Positions 24,907 through 35,106 are shown, counted from the stretch's first letter. The stretch is 64,000 nucleotides of DNA from Geminicoccaceae bacterium (GCA_020638495.1 JACKIN010000014.1:1-64000), one strand, 5' to 3'. The notes: generated by a model from the sequence alone, not told the origin. Numbers and translations are program-made.

Positions 24907-26205
24907 TCAATTCGGCTCGATACGGATCATTCGGGGCGGCTCGATGACAGTCGGCAACGCCTCGATCGCCGTCAGCGCGGCGGTCATGGCGGCCTCCGTG
25001 GTCTGGTGGCTGGTCAGGACGATCGGCACCGGCTGGTTGGGGTTGCGGGCACGCTGGATCAGCGCCTCGATCGACACGTGCTGGTCGCGCAGGATGGCCG
25101 CCACATCGGCGAGCACGCCCGGCTGGTCGAGCACCATCAGCCGGATGTAGTAGCAGCCCTCGTGCGCCGCCATGGGTGCTGCCGGGTGGTCGACGAGGGC
25201 GCTGCTCGGCACGCCGAAGGTCGGCAGGCGGATGCCGCGGGCGATGTCGACGAGATCGGCCACCACCGCCGAGGCGGTTGGGCCGGCGCCGGCCCCCCGG
25301 CCTTCGTGCATGACGAGGCCGACCGGATCGGCGAGCACGCCGACGGCGTTGAAGACGCCATCGACCCGGGCGATCGGCGCGTCCTTCCTGACCATCGCCG
25401 GATGGAGCCGCTGCTCGAGGCCGGACGGCGTCAGCCGCGCCACGCCCAGGAGCTTGATCCGGTAGCCGAGCTCCTCGGCGAACTCGATGTCGAGCGCGCT
25501 GACGTGGCGGATGCCCTCGATGTGGATGGCATCGAAGCCCGGCCTGCCGCCGAAGGCGATGGCGGCGAGCAAAGCGAGCTTGTGGGCGGCGTCGATGCCG
25601 TCGACGTCGAAGCTCGGATCGGCCTCGGCGTAGCCGAGCTGCTGCGCTTCCTCGAGCACGTCGGCGAAGTCGCGGCCGGTCTCGCGCATCACCGTCAGGA
25701 TGTAGTTGCAGGTGCCGTTGAGAATGCCGAAGACCCGCTGCACCGCATCGCCGCTGAGCCCCTCGCGCAGGCTCTTGACGATCGGAATGCCGCCCGCGAC
25801 CGCCGCCTCGAAGGCCAGCGGCACCGCTGCCTCGTCGGCCAGCGCCGCAAGCTCGGCGCCGTGCCGGGCGAGCATTGCCTTGTTGGCGGTCACCACGGCC
25901 TTGCCCCGCCGCAGCGCGGCGGCAGCGAGCTCGCGCGCGATGCCGTCGGCACCACCGATCAGCTCGACCACCACGTCGACATCGTCGGCGAAGGCCAGCT
26001 CGCGGGCGTCCTCGACCCAGCGGCAGCCATCGAGCGCCAGACCCCGGTCGCGCCCGCGGTCGCGCGCCGAGACCGCCCGCAGCTCGATCGGCCGACCGGC
26101 GCGCAGCGCCAGCCGCGCCGGATCGCTCGCCAGGAGCCTGACGGTGCCGGCACCCACCGTGCCGAGGCCGGCAATGGCGACGCGCAGCGGTGTGGGCCCG
26201 CTCAA
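24907..26205 (-). CDS. hom: Homoserine dehydrogenase
   Basis: 432-residue enzyme reducing aspartate semialdehyde to homoserine for threonine and methionine synthesis. The N-terminal nucleotide-binding fold is VAIAGLGTVGAGTV, the catalytic domain contains GILNGTCNYILT and AYADPSFDVDGIDAAHKLALL-like segments, and the C-terminal ~80 residues form an ACT domain (LMVLDQPGVLADVAAILRDQ), the usual site of threonine feedback. Its start overlaps the upstream aminotransferase stop by 4 bases. Confidence 0.95.
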   Translation of the reverse strand: MSGPTPLRVAIAGLGTVGAGTVRLLASDPARLALRAGRPIELRAVSARDRGRDRGLALDGCRWVEDARELAFADDVDVVVELIGGADGIARELAAAALRRGKAVVTANKAMLARHGAELAALADEAAVPLAFEAAVAGGIPIVKSLREGLSGDAVQRVFGILNGTCNYILTVMRETGRDFADVLEEAQQLGYAEADPSFDVDGIDAAHKLALLAAIAFGGRPGFDAIHIEGIRHVSALDIEFAEELGYRIKLLGVARLTPSGLEQRLHPAMVRKDAPIARVDGVFNAVGVLADPVGLVMHEGRGAGAGPTASAVVADLVDIARGIRLPTFGVPSSALVDHPAAPMAAHEGCYYIRLMVLDQPGVLADVAAILRDQHVSIEALIQRARNPNQPVPIVLTSHQTTEAAMTAALTAIEALPTVIEPPRMIRIEPN

Positions 26206-27434
26206 GACGCGGCCTCCAGGAGCGCTTCGGGCACGGGCACCGGCGCGCCTACCCCGCGTCTGGCCAGGAATGCCCGGATATTGCGCACGGCCTGGCGCAG
26301 CCGGTGCTTGTTCTCGACCAGCGCCATGCGGACATGGCCGTCGCCATGCTCGCCGAAGCCGATGCCGGGCGAGACCGCGACATCCGCCTCCTCGAGCAGC
26401 AGCTTGGCGAAGGCGAGCGAGCCCATCTCGCGGCAGCTTTCCGGGAGCGGCGCCCAGCAGAACATGGTGGCGGTCGGCTTCGGCACCGGCCAGCCGGCCT
26501 TGGCCAGCCCGTCGACCAGCACGTCGCGGCGCTCGCGGTAGAGGGTGCGGGCCGCCTCGACGCAGTCCTGCGGCCCGTTCAGTGCGGCCGTCGCCGCCAC
26601 CTGGATCGGGGTGAAGGCGCCGTAGTCGAGATAGGACTTGATGCGGGTGAGCGCCTGGATCAGGCGGCGGTTGCCGGCGGCGAAGCCGATCCGCCAGCCC
26701 GGCATGGAGTAGGTCTTGGAGAGGCTCGAGAACTCGACGGCGACGTCGAAGGCGCCGTCGACCTCGAGGATCGACGGTGGTGGCCGGTCGAAGAAGATCT
26801 CGGCATAGGCGATGTCCGAGAGGATGAACATGCCGCGTGCCTTGGCCAGCGCCACGGCCTCCCGGTAGAAGTCGAGATCGACCTGCAGCGCCGTCGGGTT
26901 GGACGGGAAGTTGAGGATCATGGCCGAGGGCGGCGGCACCGAGTGCTCGGCCGAGCGGGCGAGGTCGCGGATCAGGTCGCGCCCGGGCGCCAGCTCGACA
27001 TGGCGGATGGCGGCGCCGGCGATGATGAAGCCATAAGGGTGGATCGGGTAGCTCGGGTTGGGGGTGAGGATGGTGTCGCCGGGTGCGGTGATCGCCTGGG
27101 CGAGGTTGGCGAGCCCTTCCTTGGACCCGAGCGTGACGCAGACCTCGCTCTCCGGGTCGAGCCCCACGCCGAAGCGGCGGTCGTAGTAGCGGGCGAGCGC
27201 CCGGCGCAGGCCGGTGATGCCCCGGCTGGTCGAGTAGCGGTGGGTGCGGCCGTTCCGCACCGTCTCGACCAGCTTCTCGACGATGTGCGCCGGCGTCGGC
27301 TGGTCGGGGTTGCCCATGCCGAGATCGATGATGTCGCGGCCGCGCGCGCGGGCCGCCGCCTTCATCGCGTTGACCTCGGCGAAGACGTAGGGCGGCAGGC
27401 GGCGGATGCGGTGGAATTCGGGTTCGACGGTCAT
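26202..27434 (-). CDS. Class I/II PLP aminotransferase (LL-diaminopimelate/alanine type)
   Basis: 410-residue fold-type I aminotransferase. PLP-site features are SKEGLANLAQA near residue ~107, NPSYPIH, LNFPSNPTA, LSDIAYAEI, and SLSKTYSMPGWRIGF with the PLP lysine. In alphaproteobacteria the gene upstream of hom is annotated as LL-diaminopimelate aminotransferase, alanine or aspartate aminotransferase; the exact donor cannot be told from sequence. The start at 27434 (MTVEPEFHRI) fits homologues better than 27500. Confidence 0.85.
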   Translation of the reverse strand: MTVEPEFHRIRRLPPYVFAEVNAMKAAARARGRDIIDLGMGNPDQPTPAHIVEKLVETVRNGRTHRYSTSRGITGLRRALARYYDRRFGVGLDPESEVCVTLGSKEGLANLAQAITAPGDTILTPNPSYPIHPYGFIIAGAAIRHVELAPGRDLIRDLARSAEHSVPPPSAMILNFPSNPTALQVDLDFYREAVALAKARGMFILSDIAYAEIFFDRPPPSILEVDGAFDVAVEFSSLSKTYSMPGWRIGFAAGNRRLIQALTRIKSYLDYGAFTPIQVAATAALNGPQDCVEAARTLYRERRDVLVDGLAKAGWPVPKPTATMFCWAPLPESCREMGSLAFAKLLLEEADVAVSPGIGFGEHGDGHVRMALVENKHRLRQAVRNIRAFLARRGVGAPVPVPEALLEAAS

Positions 27435-27486
27435 CGATCGGGCTCTGGGCTCAGGAACGGGGTCATCCGGCGGGCGGCCGGACACG

Positions 27487-28344
27487 TCACCCGGAGCCAC
27501 CGTCGGGCTGGTATACGATCACCTCGTCGCCGTCGCCACCCATCTCGCCGCCCGCGTCGAAGGAGATGCGCCCGGCATCGAGGCCGGCTGCGACCAGAAC
27601 GGCGGCGACCCGTTGCGCGCGCTGCATGGCCAGGCCAGCCGTCGCCAGCTCCCCCGGCCCGGCCCGAGCGCCGCCGGCGCTGACGACGACCGGCCCGGTC
27701 GCCTCGCGCAGCGCCGCGCCCGCCGCCCGCAGCCGCTCCTCGGCGTCCGGCCCGAGGGCAGCCGAGCCGTGCGGGAAGACGACGTGCAGCGGCAGGCCGC
27801 CCGCGCCCGGCATGCCCTCCAGCGGTGGCATTGCGGCGACCCCGGCCTGGACCACCGCCGCATCGATCCCCGGCGGCAGGCGCTCCAGCCCGTCGAGGAA
27901 ATCACCGAGCGACCCGTCATCGGCGTCCCGGGCCAGCGAGTCCTCGACATAGGCGATGGCCAGGTCCGCCGCCGGATCGGGTGGCGGCGACGCCCTGGGC
28001 GGCTCCTGCGCCGGGAGCGGCGGGGCCGGCGGCAAGGCTGGGCGACCGGTGGCCCGGCGCAGCTCATCGCCCTGGTGACGCGCGTTGTCGCGGTCGGCGA
28101 CGAGCCCCTCGGCGATCGCCCGGCGCTGCTCCAGGGTGTAGCCGAGGCGCGGCCGCGCGGGCACCTCCGCCAGTCGCGGAAAGGGCGCCTCGGCGACCGC
28201 CGGGTCGTCGATCGCGGCCGGCCGGGGCGGCACGGAATCGAGCAGCCCGCCGCACCCGCCGAGCACGCCGAGCCCCAGCGCCAGGATCGCGAAGCCACGG
28301 ACCCTCGGGGCCTTGCCGGGCCAACCTCGCCTTCGTACCGTCAT
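27487..28344 (-). CDS. Lipoprotein with OmpA-like C-terminal domain
   Basis: 285-residue protein with an N-terminal lipoprotein signal: basic MTVRRRGWPGK, hydrophobic GFAILALGLGV and lipobox LGGC at about residue 31. A Pro/Ala-rich middle (residues ~90-135) leads to a C-terminal region with an OmpA/MotB-like pattern (LHVVFPHGSAALGPDAEERL ... AQRVAAVLVAAGLDAGRISF), which in relatives binds peptidoglycan. The start at 28344 was chosen because it places the signal at the N-terminus. Probable outer-membrane lipoprotein tethered to the wall; specific role unknown. Confidence 0.7.
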   Translation of the reverse strand: MTVRRRGWPGKAPRVRGFAILALGLGVLGGCGGLLDSVPPRPAAIDDPAVAEAPFPRLAEVPARPRLGYTLEQRRAIAEGLVADRDNARHQGDELRRATGRPALPPAPPLPAQEPPRASPPPDPAADLAIAYVEDSLARDADDGSLGDFLDGLERLPPGIDAAVVQAGVAAMPPLEGMPGAGGLPLHVVFPHGSAALGPDAEERLRAAGAALREATGPVVVSAGGARAGPGELATAGLAMQRAQRVAAVLVAAGLDAGRISFDAGGEMGGDGDEVIVYQPDGGSG

Positions 28345-28556
28345 CCGAGCTCCACTGGCTCCATCCCCGGACCCGCCGGGCCCGTCCCGATCCGGCGTCA
28401 TTTGTCGCGACCGCCGGAGTTGGCGCAAGGCCCTGCTTCGGCTAGACCGAACCGCGCTGGACTGGCGAGCGCGGGCGGCATGTGGTCGGTGGATGCATCC
28501 CTTCGGCCTCGCACGGGCGCCGCACCGGCAGGCGAAGCAAGGTAGGGTAAGATCGA

Positions 28557-30362
28557 ATGGCGAAGCAAGCAGCAGCCGAGGCCCACGCGAACGAGGCCGG
28601 CGCCAACCCGGAGGAGATCGCCCAGATCATGGGCGAGATCGCCGGGCGCAGCCGCGCCATCGTCGAGGAGTTCCTGCAGCGCCAGGAGATCTCGAGCGGG
28701 CCGGGCGCCACGCCGCTCAATCTCGGGCAGACCTTTCTCGAGCTGACCCAGCGGATGATGTCGAGCCCGCATGCGCTCATGGAGGCGCAGTTCGGGCTCT
28801 GGCAGGACTACATGCGGCTCTGGCAGACGACGACGCAGCGGATGCTCGGCCACGAGAGCGACCCGGTGATCGCACCCGAGAAGGGTGACCGGCGGTTTCG
28901 CGATGCCGCCTGGAACGACAACATCCTCTTCGACTACATCAAGCAGTCCTACCTCCTGAGCTCGCGCTACATCCTCGAGGCCGCCGGCGAGGATCGCGGC
29001 ATGGACCCGAAGGAGCAGCAGAAGGTCGAGTTCTACACGCGGCAGTTCGTCGATGCCCTGGCCCCGTCGAACTTCGTCATGACCAATCCGGAGGTGCTGC
29101 GCGCGACCATCGACAGCCGCGGCGAGAACCTGCTGCGCGGCCTCAAGCACATGCTCGAGGATCTCGAGCGCGGCAAGGGCCGCCTCTCGATCCGGATGAC
29201 CGATCTCGATGCCTTCGAGGTCGGCCGGAACATCGCCACGACGCCCGGCAAGGTGGTCTTCCAGAACGAGCTGATGCAGCTCCTGCAATACGCGCCGACG
29301 ACGGAGACGGTGCACAAGCGGCCGCTGCTGATCGTGCCGCCCTGGATCAACAAGTTCTACATCCTCGACCTGCAGCCCAAGAACAGCTTCATCCGCTTCG
29401 CGGTCGAGCAGGGCTTCACCGTGTTCGTCATCTCCTGGGTCAACCCGGACGAGGCGCTCAGCCACAAGACCTTCGAGAGCTACATGCTGGAGGGGCCCCT
29501 GGCGGCGCTCGACGCGATCGAGCAGGCCACCGGCGAGCGCGACGTCACCGCCATCGGCTACTGCCTCGGCGGCACGCTGATGGCGGCGACGCAGTCCTAT
29601 CTGGCGGCCAGGAAGGACAACCGGATCAAGGCGCTGACCCTGTTCACGGCACTGCTCGACTTCACCGACCCGGGCGAGCTCGGCGTCTTCATCGACGAGG
29701 AGCAGCTCGCGGCCATCGAGGACAAGATGGCCAAGCGCGGCTATCTCGACGGTGCCGAGATGGCGACGACGTTCAACATGCTGCGCGCCAACGACCTGAT
29801 CTGGTCGTTCGTCGTCAACAACTACCTGCTCGGCAAGGAGCCGTTCCCGTTCGACCTGCTCTACTGGAACAGCGACAGCACGCGCATGCCGGCGGCCATG
29901 CACAATTTCTATCTCCGCCGCTTCTATCACGAGAACCTGCTGGTCGAGCCGGGCGGCATCGAGCTCGGCGGCGTGCCGATCGACCTCGGGCGGGTGCGCC
30001 TGCCGGTCTACTGGGTCTCGACCCGCGAGGACCACATCGCCCCCTGGAAGAGCACCTACCAGTCGACGCAGATCTTCAAGGGTCCGAAGAAGTTCGTCTT
30101 GGCCGGCTCCGGCCACATCGCCGGCGTCATCAACCCGCCGGCTTCGGGCAAGTACGGCTACTGGCTGAACGACGAGCTGCCGCCGGCGCCGGAGGACTGG
30201 CTGGCCGGGGCGGAGCACCGCGAGGGCTCGTGGTGGGAGGACTGGGCGGCCTGGAACGCGTCCAAGGCCGGTGCCCGGGTGCCGGCGCGCGTGCCCGGCG
30301 AGGGCGGGCTCTCGGCGCTCGAGGACGCACCCGGCAGCTATGTGAAGGTGCGCGCCGTCTGA
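28557..30362 (+). CDS. phaC: Class I poly(3-hydroxyalkanoate) synthase PhaC
   Basis: 601-residue PHA polymerase with an alpha/beta-hydrolase core. The lipase-like box is GYCLGGT with catalytic Cys336; the catalytic Asp lies in STREDHIAPW and the His in GSGHIAGVINPP. The N-terminal ~200 residues carry the PhaC_N domain (WNDNILFDYIKQSYLLSSRY, PSNFVMTNPEVLR). It polymerises hydroxyacyl-CoA into storage granules. No phaA, phaB or phasin gene is adjacent; it stands alone, convergent with manC. Confidence 0.96.
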   Translation: MAKQAAAEAHANEAGANPEEIAQIMGEIAGRSRAIVEEFLQRQEISSGPGATPLNLGQTFLELTQRMMSSPHALMEAQFGLWQDYMRLWQTTTQRMLGHESDPVIAPEKGDRRFRDAAWNDNILFDYIKQSYLLSSRYILEAAGEDRGMDPKEQQKVEFYTRQFVDALAPSNFVMTNPEVLRATIDSRGENLLRGLKHMLEDLERGKGRLSIRMTDLDAFEVGRNIATTPGKVVFQNELMQLLQYAPTTETVHKRPLLIVPPWINKFYILDLQPKNSFIRFAVEQGFTVFVISWVNPDEALSHKTFESYMLEGPLAALDAIEQATGERDVTAIGYCLGGTLMAATQSYLAARKDNRIKALTLFTALLDFTDPGELGVFIDEEQLAAIEDKMAKRGYLDGAEMATTFNMLRANDLIWSFVVNNYLLGKEPFPFDLLYWNSDSTRMPAAMHNFYLRRFYHENLLVEPGGIELGGVPIDLGRVRLPVYWVSTREDHIAPWKSTYQSTQIFKGPKKFVLAGSGHIAGVINPPASGKYGYWLNDELPPAPEDWLAGAEHREGSWWEDWAAWNASKAGARVPARVPGEGGLSALEDAPGSYVKVRAV

Positions 30363-30388
30363 GCCGGCACGGTCCGGGCCAGCACCGC

Positions 30389-31807
30389 TCAGCCGGCGAG
30401 CTGGGCCAGGGGGACGTCGTCGAGATCGCTGCCGATGCGCACCTCGATCAGCCGGAGCGTTTCGCCGGCGGGGTTGCTCAGGCGATGCGTCTGGCCGCGG
30501 GCGGCGGTGACGGCGGCGCCCACGGCGTGCCGGGCAACGCCATCGGCGGACTCCAGCGCGAGCTCGCCCCCCACCACGGTCCAGTGCTCGTCGCGCCCGG
30601 CGTGGCGCTGGCGGTCGAGCGCAGCACCCGGGTCGATCTCCACCTCGCGAACCATGTAGCCCGGCCCGGCCGCGAGGACGGTGAAGGCGCCCCAGGGACG
30701 CACCTCGCGCGCATGGACCAGGGCCTCGGGCCGGCCGGCCTCGACCAGCCGGGCGACCAGCGCCTTGACCGCATCGGCATCGGCCTTGGGTGCCACCATG
30801 ACGGCATCGGCGGTCTCGATCACCGCGAGGTCGTCGACGCCGGCGACCGCCACCAGGCGATGCTCGGCCCGGATCAGATTGCCGCGACCGCCGGCCACGA
30901 CCACGTCGCCGCGCAAGGCGTTGCCAGCCGGATCCTTGGGCATGATCTCCCAGATCGCCTGCCACGACCCGACATCCGACCAGCCGGGGTCGCAGGGCAC
31001 GACGGCGACGCGCTGCGAGCGCTCCATCACCGCCTTGTCGATCGGCAGGGACGGCACCCGGCCGAAACGCTCCGGATCGATCGTGTGGGGAACCGTGCCG
31101 GCAGCGCTCATGGCGTCCCGGGTGGCGGCCAGGATGTCGGGCGCATGCGCCTCCAGCTCCTCCAGGATGGTGGAGGCTCGCATCAGGAACATGCCGCTGT
31201 TCCAGAGGTGGTCGCCGGCCGCCAGCATCGCCTCGGCGACCGAGAGGTTCGGCTTCTCGACAAAGCGTCGGACGCCACGCACGCCCGGCAGATCCAGCGG
31301 ATCGCCCTGGGCGATGTAGCCGAACCCGGTCTCCGGCCGCGTCGGCTCGATGCCGAAGGTGACGAGATGGCCGGCCCGGGCCGCGGCCGCGCCGGCGACC
31401 ACGGCCGCCCTGAGCGGCGCCGGGTCGGCAATCAGGTGATCCGACGGGCAGATCCAGAGAAGCGCCTCGCCGCCCCAGGCATCACGGGCATAGAGCGCTG
31501 CCAGCGCCACCGCCGCCGCGGTGTTGCGCGGCGCCGGCTCGAGCAGGAGATGGGTGGCCAGAGCGGGATCGACCAGGGCGAGCTGACGGCGAACGAGGAT
31601 GGCCTGCCCCGCCGCCGCGACGGTCAGGAACCGGCCGGGCGATGCCAGCGCCAGCAAACGGGATGCCGTCGCCTGGAGCAGCGAGCTCTCGCCGGTCAGC
31701 TCGACCAGATGCTTCGGAAAGGCGGCACGGCTCACCGGCCAGAGGCGGGTTCCCGAGCCGCCGGCGAGGATGACCGGGACGAGATCCGCAAGGGCGCCTG
31801 ATCGCAC
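30389..31807 (-). CDS. manC: Mannose-1-phosphate guanylyltransferase/mannose-6-phosphate isomerase
   Basis: 472-residue bifunctional GDP-mannose pathway enzyme. The N-terminal nucleotidyltransferase motif is VILAGGSGTRLWPVSR with PKHLVEL; further signatures are ICPSDHLI and the VEKPNLSVAEAM segment. The C-terminal ~120 residues form a cupin-type isomerase domain (REVRPWGAFTVLAAG, RHAGRDEHWTVVGG). GDP-mannose feeds exopolysaccharide or LPS synthesis. Divergent from the GGDEF gene, with a ~190-base gap between the starts. Confidence 0.93.
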   Translation of the reverse strand: MRSGALADLVPVILAGGSGTRLWPVSRAAFPKHLVELTGESSLLQATASRLLALASPGRFLTVAAAGQAILVRRQLALVDPALATHLLLEPAPRNTAAAVALAALYARDAWGGEALLWICPSDHLIADPAPLRAAVVAGAAAARAGHLVTFGIEPTRPETGFGYIAQGDPLDLPGVRGVRRFVEKPNLSVAEAMLAAGDHLWNSGMFLMRASTILEELEAHAPDILAATRDAMSAAGTVPHTIDPERFGRVPSLPIDKAVMERSQRVAVVPCDPGWSDVGSWQAIWEIMPKDPAGNALRGDVVVAGGRGNLIRAEHRLVAVAGVDDLAVIETADAVMVAPKADADAVKALVARLVEAGRPEALVHAREVRPWGAFTVLAAGPGYMVREVEIDPGAALDRQRHAGRDEHWTVVGGELALESADGVARHAVGAAVTAARGQTHRLSNPAGETLRLIEVRIGSDLDDVPLAQLAG

Positions 31808-32000
31808 GAAGATCTCCCGTCTGCGCCGCCGCGACCGCGCGGCGTTGAAGCGACGGACCTTCTACCACGCGACACGGCCTGCGAAACCCGTCTATCGGCC
31901 GCACCGGCCGTGCCCTGAGCACGCCCTTGTTAACCCTTTCGACATTTCGGCGTGGCAGACTCGGGCAAGATCGAGTTCGAGAGCGGGCAGGAGCCTTCAG

Positions 32001-33047
32001 ATGCGGGATGCCGAGGAGCGGCAGGCCACCAGTCGTTTTGCCGAGCAGGCGCTGGCGACGATGCGGTCGTACGCCATTCCGCCGACACCGGAGAATTTCG
32101 CCGTGTGGTACCTGCATCATGCCGGCCGCCTGCCGGGCCTGAGCCGGGCGATCGAGCGGCTCGAGGAGCGGCGCACCGGCGTCACGGCGGACGAGACGGC
32201 AGCGCTCCACCGGTCGTTCTGCGCCGCGGCCGATCATGCCGGCGAGGTCCAGGCGGCCGGCGAACGGGTCGGCGAGCTGGTCGACGAGGTCAGTCGCCGG
32301 CTCGATGTCGCGAGCGCGCACACGCGCGACTACGGCGAGCGGCTGACCACGATCGGCAACGGCCTGAGCACGACCGTCGACCCGGGGCAGCTCGTCGCCA
32401 TGGTGCGCGAGCTGGAGCGGCAGACCGAGCTGATGAACGAGCGTGTGCGCACCCTGCAGCGCGAGCTCAACCAGAACAGCGACGAGATCGAGAACCTGAA
32501 GGGTGACCTCGCCAGCGCGCGCGAGGCGGCGAGCACCGATCCCCTGACGGGCATCGGCAATCGCAAGCTGTTCGACGAGGCCTTCGCCTGGGAGACGCAG
32601 CAGGCCGCGACGTCGGGCGAGCCCCTGGCCTTGCTGGTCGCCGACATCGACCACTTCAAGGCGTTCAACGACGCCCACGGCCACCAGATCGGCGACATCG
32701 TGCTGAAGCTGGTGGCCGATCGGCTGAAGCGCTCGGTCAAGGGCCGCGACACCGTCGCCCGCTATGGCGGCGAGGAGTTCGCCGTCCTCCTGCCGCGCAC
32801 CGCGCTCGCCGACGCCGCCGCGGTCGCGGAGCAGCTCCGCGGCGAGATCGCGAAGAGCCGGCTGGTGATGCGCAACCGCGGACAGGAGCTCGGCAAGGTG
32901 ACGCTGTCGATCGGTGTGGCGCTCTACCGGTCGGGCGAGTCCACCGACACCTGCTTCGAGCGCGCCGACCAGGCCCTCTATGCCGCGAAGCACGCCGGTC
33001 GCAACCGGGTCATGGTCGAGGGCGTGCTCGAGACTGCGGCGGCCTGA
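32001..33047 (+). CDS. Diguanylate cyclase (GGDEF domain)
   Basis: 348-residue cytoplasmic protein: an N-terminal helical region (residues ~1-150) with coiled-coil character (VRELERQTELMNERVRTLQ), then a GGDEF domain with DPLTGIGNRK, DIDHFKAFND and the active motif RYGGEEF. The I-site position five residues before GGEEF reads KGRD instead of RxxD, so product inhibition is probably weakened. The N-terminus (PPTPENFAVWYLHHAG) resembles that of other alphaproteobacterial GGDEF proteins. The start at 32001 has AGGAG upstream. It likely makes c-di-GMP. Confidence 0.9.
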   Translation: MRDAEERQATSRFAEQALATMRSYAIPPTPENFAVWYLHHAGRLPGLSRAIERLEERRTGVTADETAALHRSFCAAADHAGEVQAAGERVGELVDEVSRRLDVASAHTRDYGERLTTIGNGLSTTVDPGQLVAMVRELERQTELMNERVRTLQRELNQNSDEIENLKGDLASAREAASTDPLTGIGNRKLFDEAFAWETQQAATSGEPLALLVADIDHFKAFNDAHGHQIGDIVLKLVADRLKRSVKGRDTVARYGGEEFAVLLPRTALADAAAVAEQLRGEIAKSRLVMRNRGQELGKVTLSIGVALYRSGESTDTCFERADQALYAAKHAGRNRVMVEGVLETAAA

Positions 33048-33418
33048 GGGGTCGCGTCCGGGCCGCGCTGCCCGCTGCTCGCCGGTGCCGATCGACCGGG
33101 CGTGCTTCCGGCTGCAGCCCTTTCCGCTGTCGGTGGAACATGCAGAACGATGCCAGGCGATCATGCCTGATGACGGATCGCGGCCGGCGGCCCTCGCCGT
33201 CGCGCCCGCCGCTGGCCTGTGGAACGTCGAGGCCAGCCGTTCGGTCGTCGCGCGACGGGCATCTCCCGGCACCGGTCGAGCGCGATCCGCGGTCTGCCGC
33301 TTGACGGGCGTCGCGTCGCATAGCAGACCCGTCTGCCAGCAACCCCTGCCGTCGCTGCCGGCGGTTGCGGTGGCGAGGCGGCGGCGGCAAGACCGTCGTC
33401 GCAATCGGGAGGCCGAAC
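33048..33418 (+). other. Gene-free interval of 371 bases
   Basis: I see no convincing coding frame, terminator or RNA structure here. It separates the GGDEF gene from the acyl-CoA ligase gene and must hold the latter's promoter, but no clear -35/-10 pair stands out. Confidence 0.4.
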
Positions 33419-35092
33419 TTGACGCCAACGGGCTTTCGCACCGGTGCGCATCCGCCGGCTTCGGCTTACGAGCGGGATCTCGACCGCACGGCCGCCAACC
33501 ATGCGCCGTTGACGCCCCTGACTTTCCTCGAGCGGACCGCCAGCGTCTATCCCGAGCATGTCGCCGTGGTGCACGGCCCGACCCGCCACACCTATGCCGA
33601 GCTGAACGATCGCTGCCGCCGGCTCGCCGCCGGGCTCGCCGGGCTCGGCGTGGCGCCGGGCGATACCGTGGCGATCATGGCGCCGAACATTCCGCCCTTG
33701 CTCGAGGCGCATTACGGCGTGCCGATGGCGGGAGCGGTGCTCAACGCCCTGAACTACCGGCTCGATGCCGCATCGATCGCCTTCATTCTGGAGCACGGCG
33801 AGGCCACCGTCCTGCTCGCCGACAGCGAGTTCGCGCCGGTCCTGCGCGAGGCGCTGGCGCAGACGACCCGGTCGATCCAGGTCGTCGACATCCAGGATGA
33901 CGCGTTTCGGGGCCAGCACGAGCGCCTCGGCTCGCTGACCTACGAGGAGCTGCTGGCCCGCGCGGATCCGGCCTTCGTGCCCTATCTGCCGGCGGACGAA
34001 TGGCAGGCGATCGCGCTCAACTACACCTCGGGCACGACCGGCAACCCGAAGGGCGTCGTCTACCATCACCGGGGTGCCCATCTGAACGCGGTCGGCAATG
34101 TCCTGGTCTGGGGCATGGGCCATCATCCGGTCTATCTCTGGACCCTGCCGATGTTCCACTGCAACGGCTGGTGCTTCCCCTGGACCATCGTCCTGCAGGC
34201 CGGGACGCATGTCTGCCTGCGTCGGGTCGAGGCCGGCACCATCTTCGCGGCGCTGGCGGAGGAGCGGGTCACGCATCTCTGCGGTGCGCCGGTCATCATG
34301 GGCATGCTGGTCAATGCGCCGGCGGCCGAGCGCCGGCCGTTCGCGCAAACCGTGCGGATGATGACCGCGGCGAGCGCGCCGCCGGCCGCGGTGCTGGAGA
34401 AGGTCGAAGCACTCGGCATCGAGGTGACCCATGTCTACGGCCTGACGGAGGTCTACGGGCCGGCCACGGTCTGCGCCTTCCACGAAGCCTGGCGCGAGCT
34501 CCCGGCGGCCGAGCGGGCATCGCGCCTCGCCCGCCAGGGTGTGCGCTACCCGGTGCTCGAGGGCCTCGAGGTCATGGACCCGGCGACGATGGAGCCGGTG
34601 CCGGCCGATGGGGCGACGATCGGCGAGATCATGATGCGTGGCCACGATGTCATGAAGGGCTACCTCAAGAATCCCGAGGCGAACGCCACCGCCTTCGCCG
34701 GCGGCTGGTTCCATACCGGCGATCTCGCCGTCAGCCATCCCGACGGCTATGTGGAGATCAGGGACCGGTCGAAGGACATCATCATCTCGGGCGGCGAGAA
34801 CATCTCGTCGATCGAGGTCGAGGGCGCTCTTTATCGTCATCCCGATGTGCTGGAGGCAGCCGTGGTCGCCCGCCCGGACGAAACATGGGGCGAAAGCCCC
34901 TGCGCCTTCGTCACGCTGCGCGATGGCTCGACAGTGACGGCAGCCGACATCATCGCGCATTGCCGCCGCGAGCTCGCGCATTTCAAGGCGCCAAGGACCA
35001 TTGTCTTCGGGCCGCTGCCCAAGACCTCGACCGGCAAGGTGCAGAAGTTCCAATTGCGCGAGCGGGCTCGCTCGCTCGACACACAGGATTGA
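33419..35092 (+). CDS. Acyl-CoA synthetase (AMP-forming), likely TTG start
   Basis: 557-residue adenylate-forming ligase. The ATP-binding loop is YTSGTTGNPKGVVYHHRG; further motifs are MFHCNGWCFPW, VYGLTEVYGP, GWFHTGDLA, DRSKDIIISGGENIS and the C-terminal lysine region PKTSTGKVQK. It activates a carboxylic acid to its CoA ester; the sequence resembles medium-chain or methylmercaptopropionyl-CoA (DmdB-like) ligases. The first in-frame ATG (33365) has no ribosome site, while TTG at 33419 is preceded by GGGAGG at six bases, so TTG is preferred. Followed 14 bases later by the FAH-family gene. Confidence 0.88.
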   Translation: MTPTGFRTGAHPPASAYERDLDRTAANHAPLTPLTFLERTASVYPEHVAVVHGPTRHTYAELNDRCRRLAAGLAGLGVAPGDTVAIMAPNIPPLLEAHYGVPMAGAVLNALNYRLDAASIAFILEHGEATVLLADSEFAPVLREALAQTTRSIQVVDIQDDAFRGQHERLGSLTYEELLARADPAFVPYLPADEWQAIALNYTSGTTGNPKGVVYHHRGAHLNAVGNVLVWGMGHHPVYLWTLPMFHCNGWCFPWTIVLQAGTHVCLRRVEAGTIFAALAEERVTHLCGAPVIMGMLVNAPAAERRPFAQTVRMMTAASAPPAAVLEKVEALGIEVTHVYGLTEVYGPATVCAFHEAWRELPAAERASRLARQGVRYPVLEGLEVMDPATMEPVPADGATIGEIMMRGHDVMKGYLKNPEANATAFAGGWFHTGDLAVSHPDGYVEIRDRSKDIIISGGENISSIEVEGALYRHPDVLEAAVVARPDETWGESPCAFVTLRDGSTVTAADIIAHCRRELAHFKAPRTIVFGPLPKTSTGKVQKFQLRERARSLDTQD

Positions 35093-35106
35093 GGAAGGGA
35101 ATCGCC

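Noticed and set aside
31953..31968. Sigma-54-like -24/-12 element (GG-N10-GC) before the GGDEF gene
   Set aside because: GG and GC are correctly spaced, but the -12 region reads GGGCAA instead of TTGCA and no activator is nearby; likely chance.
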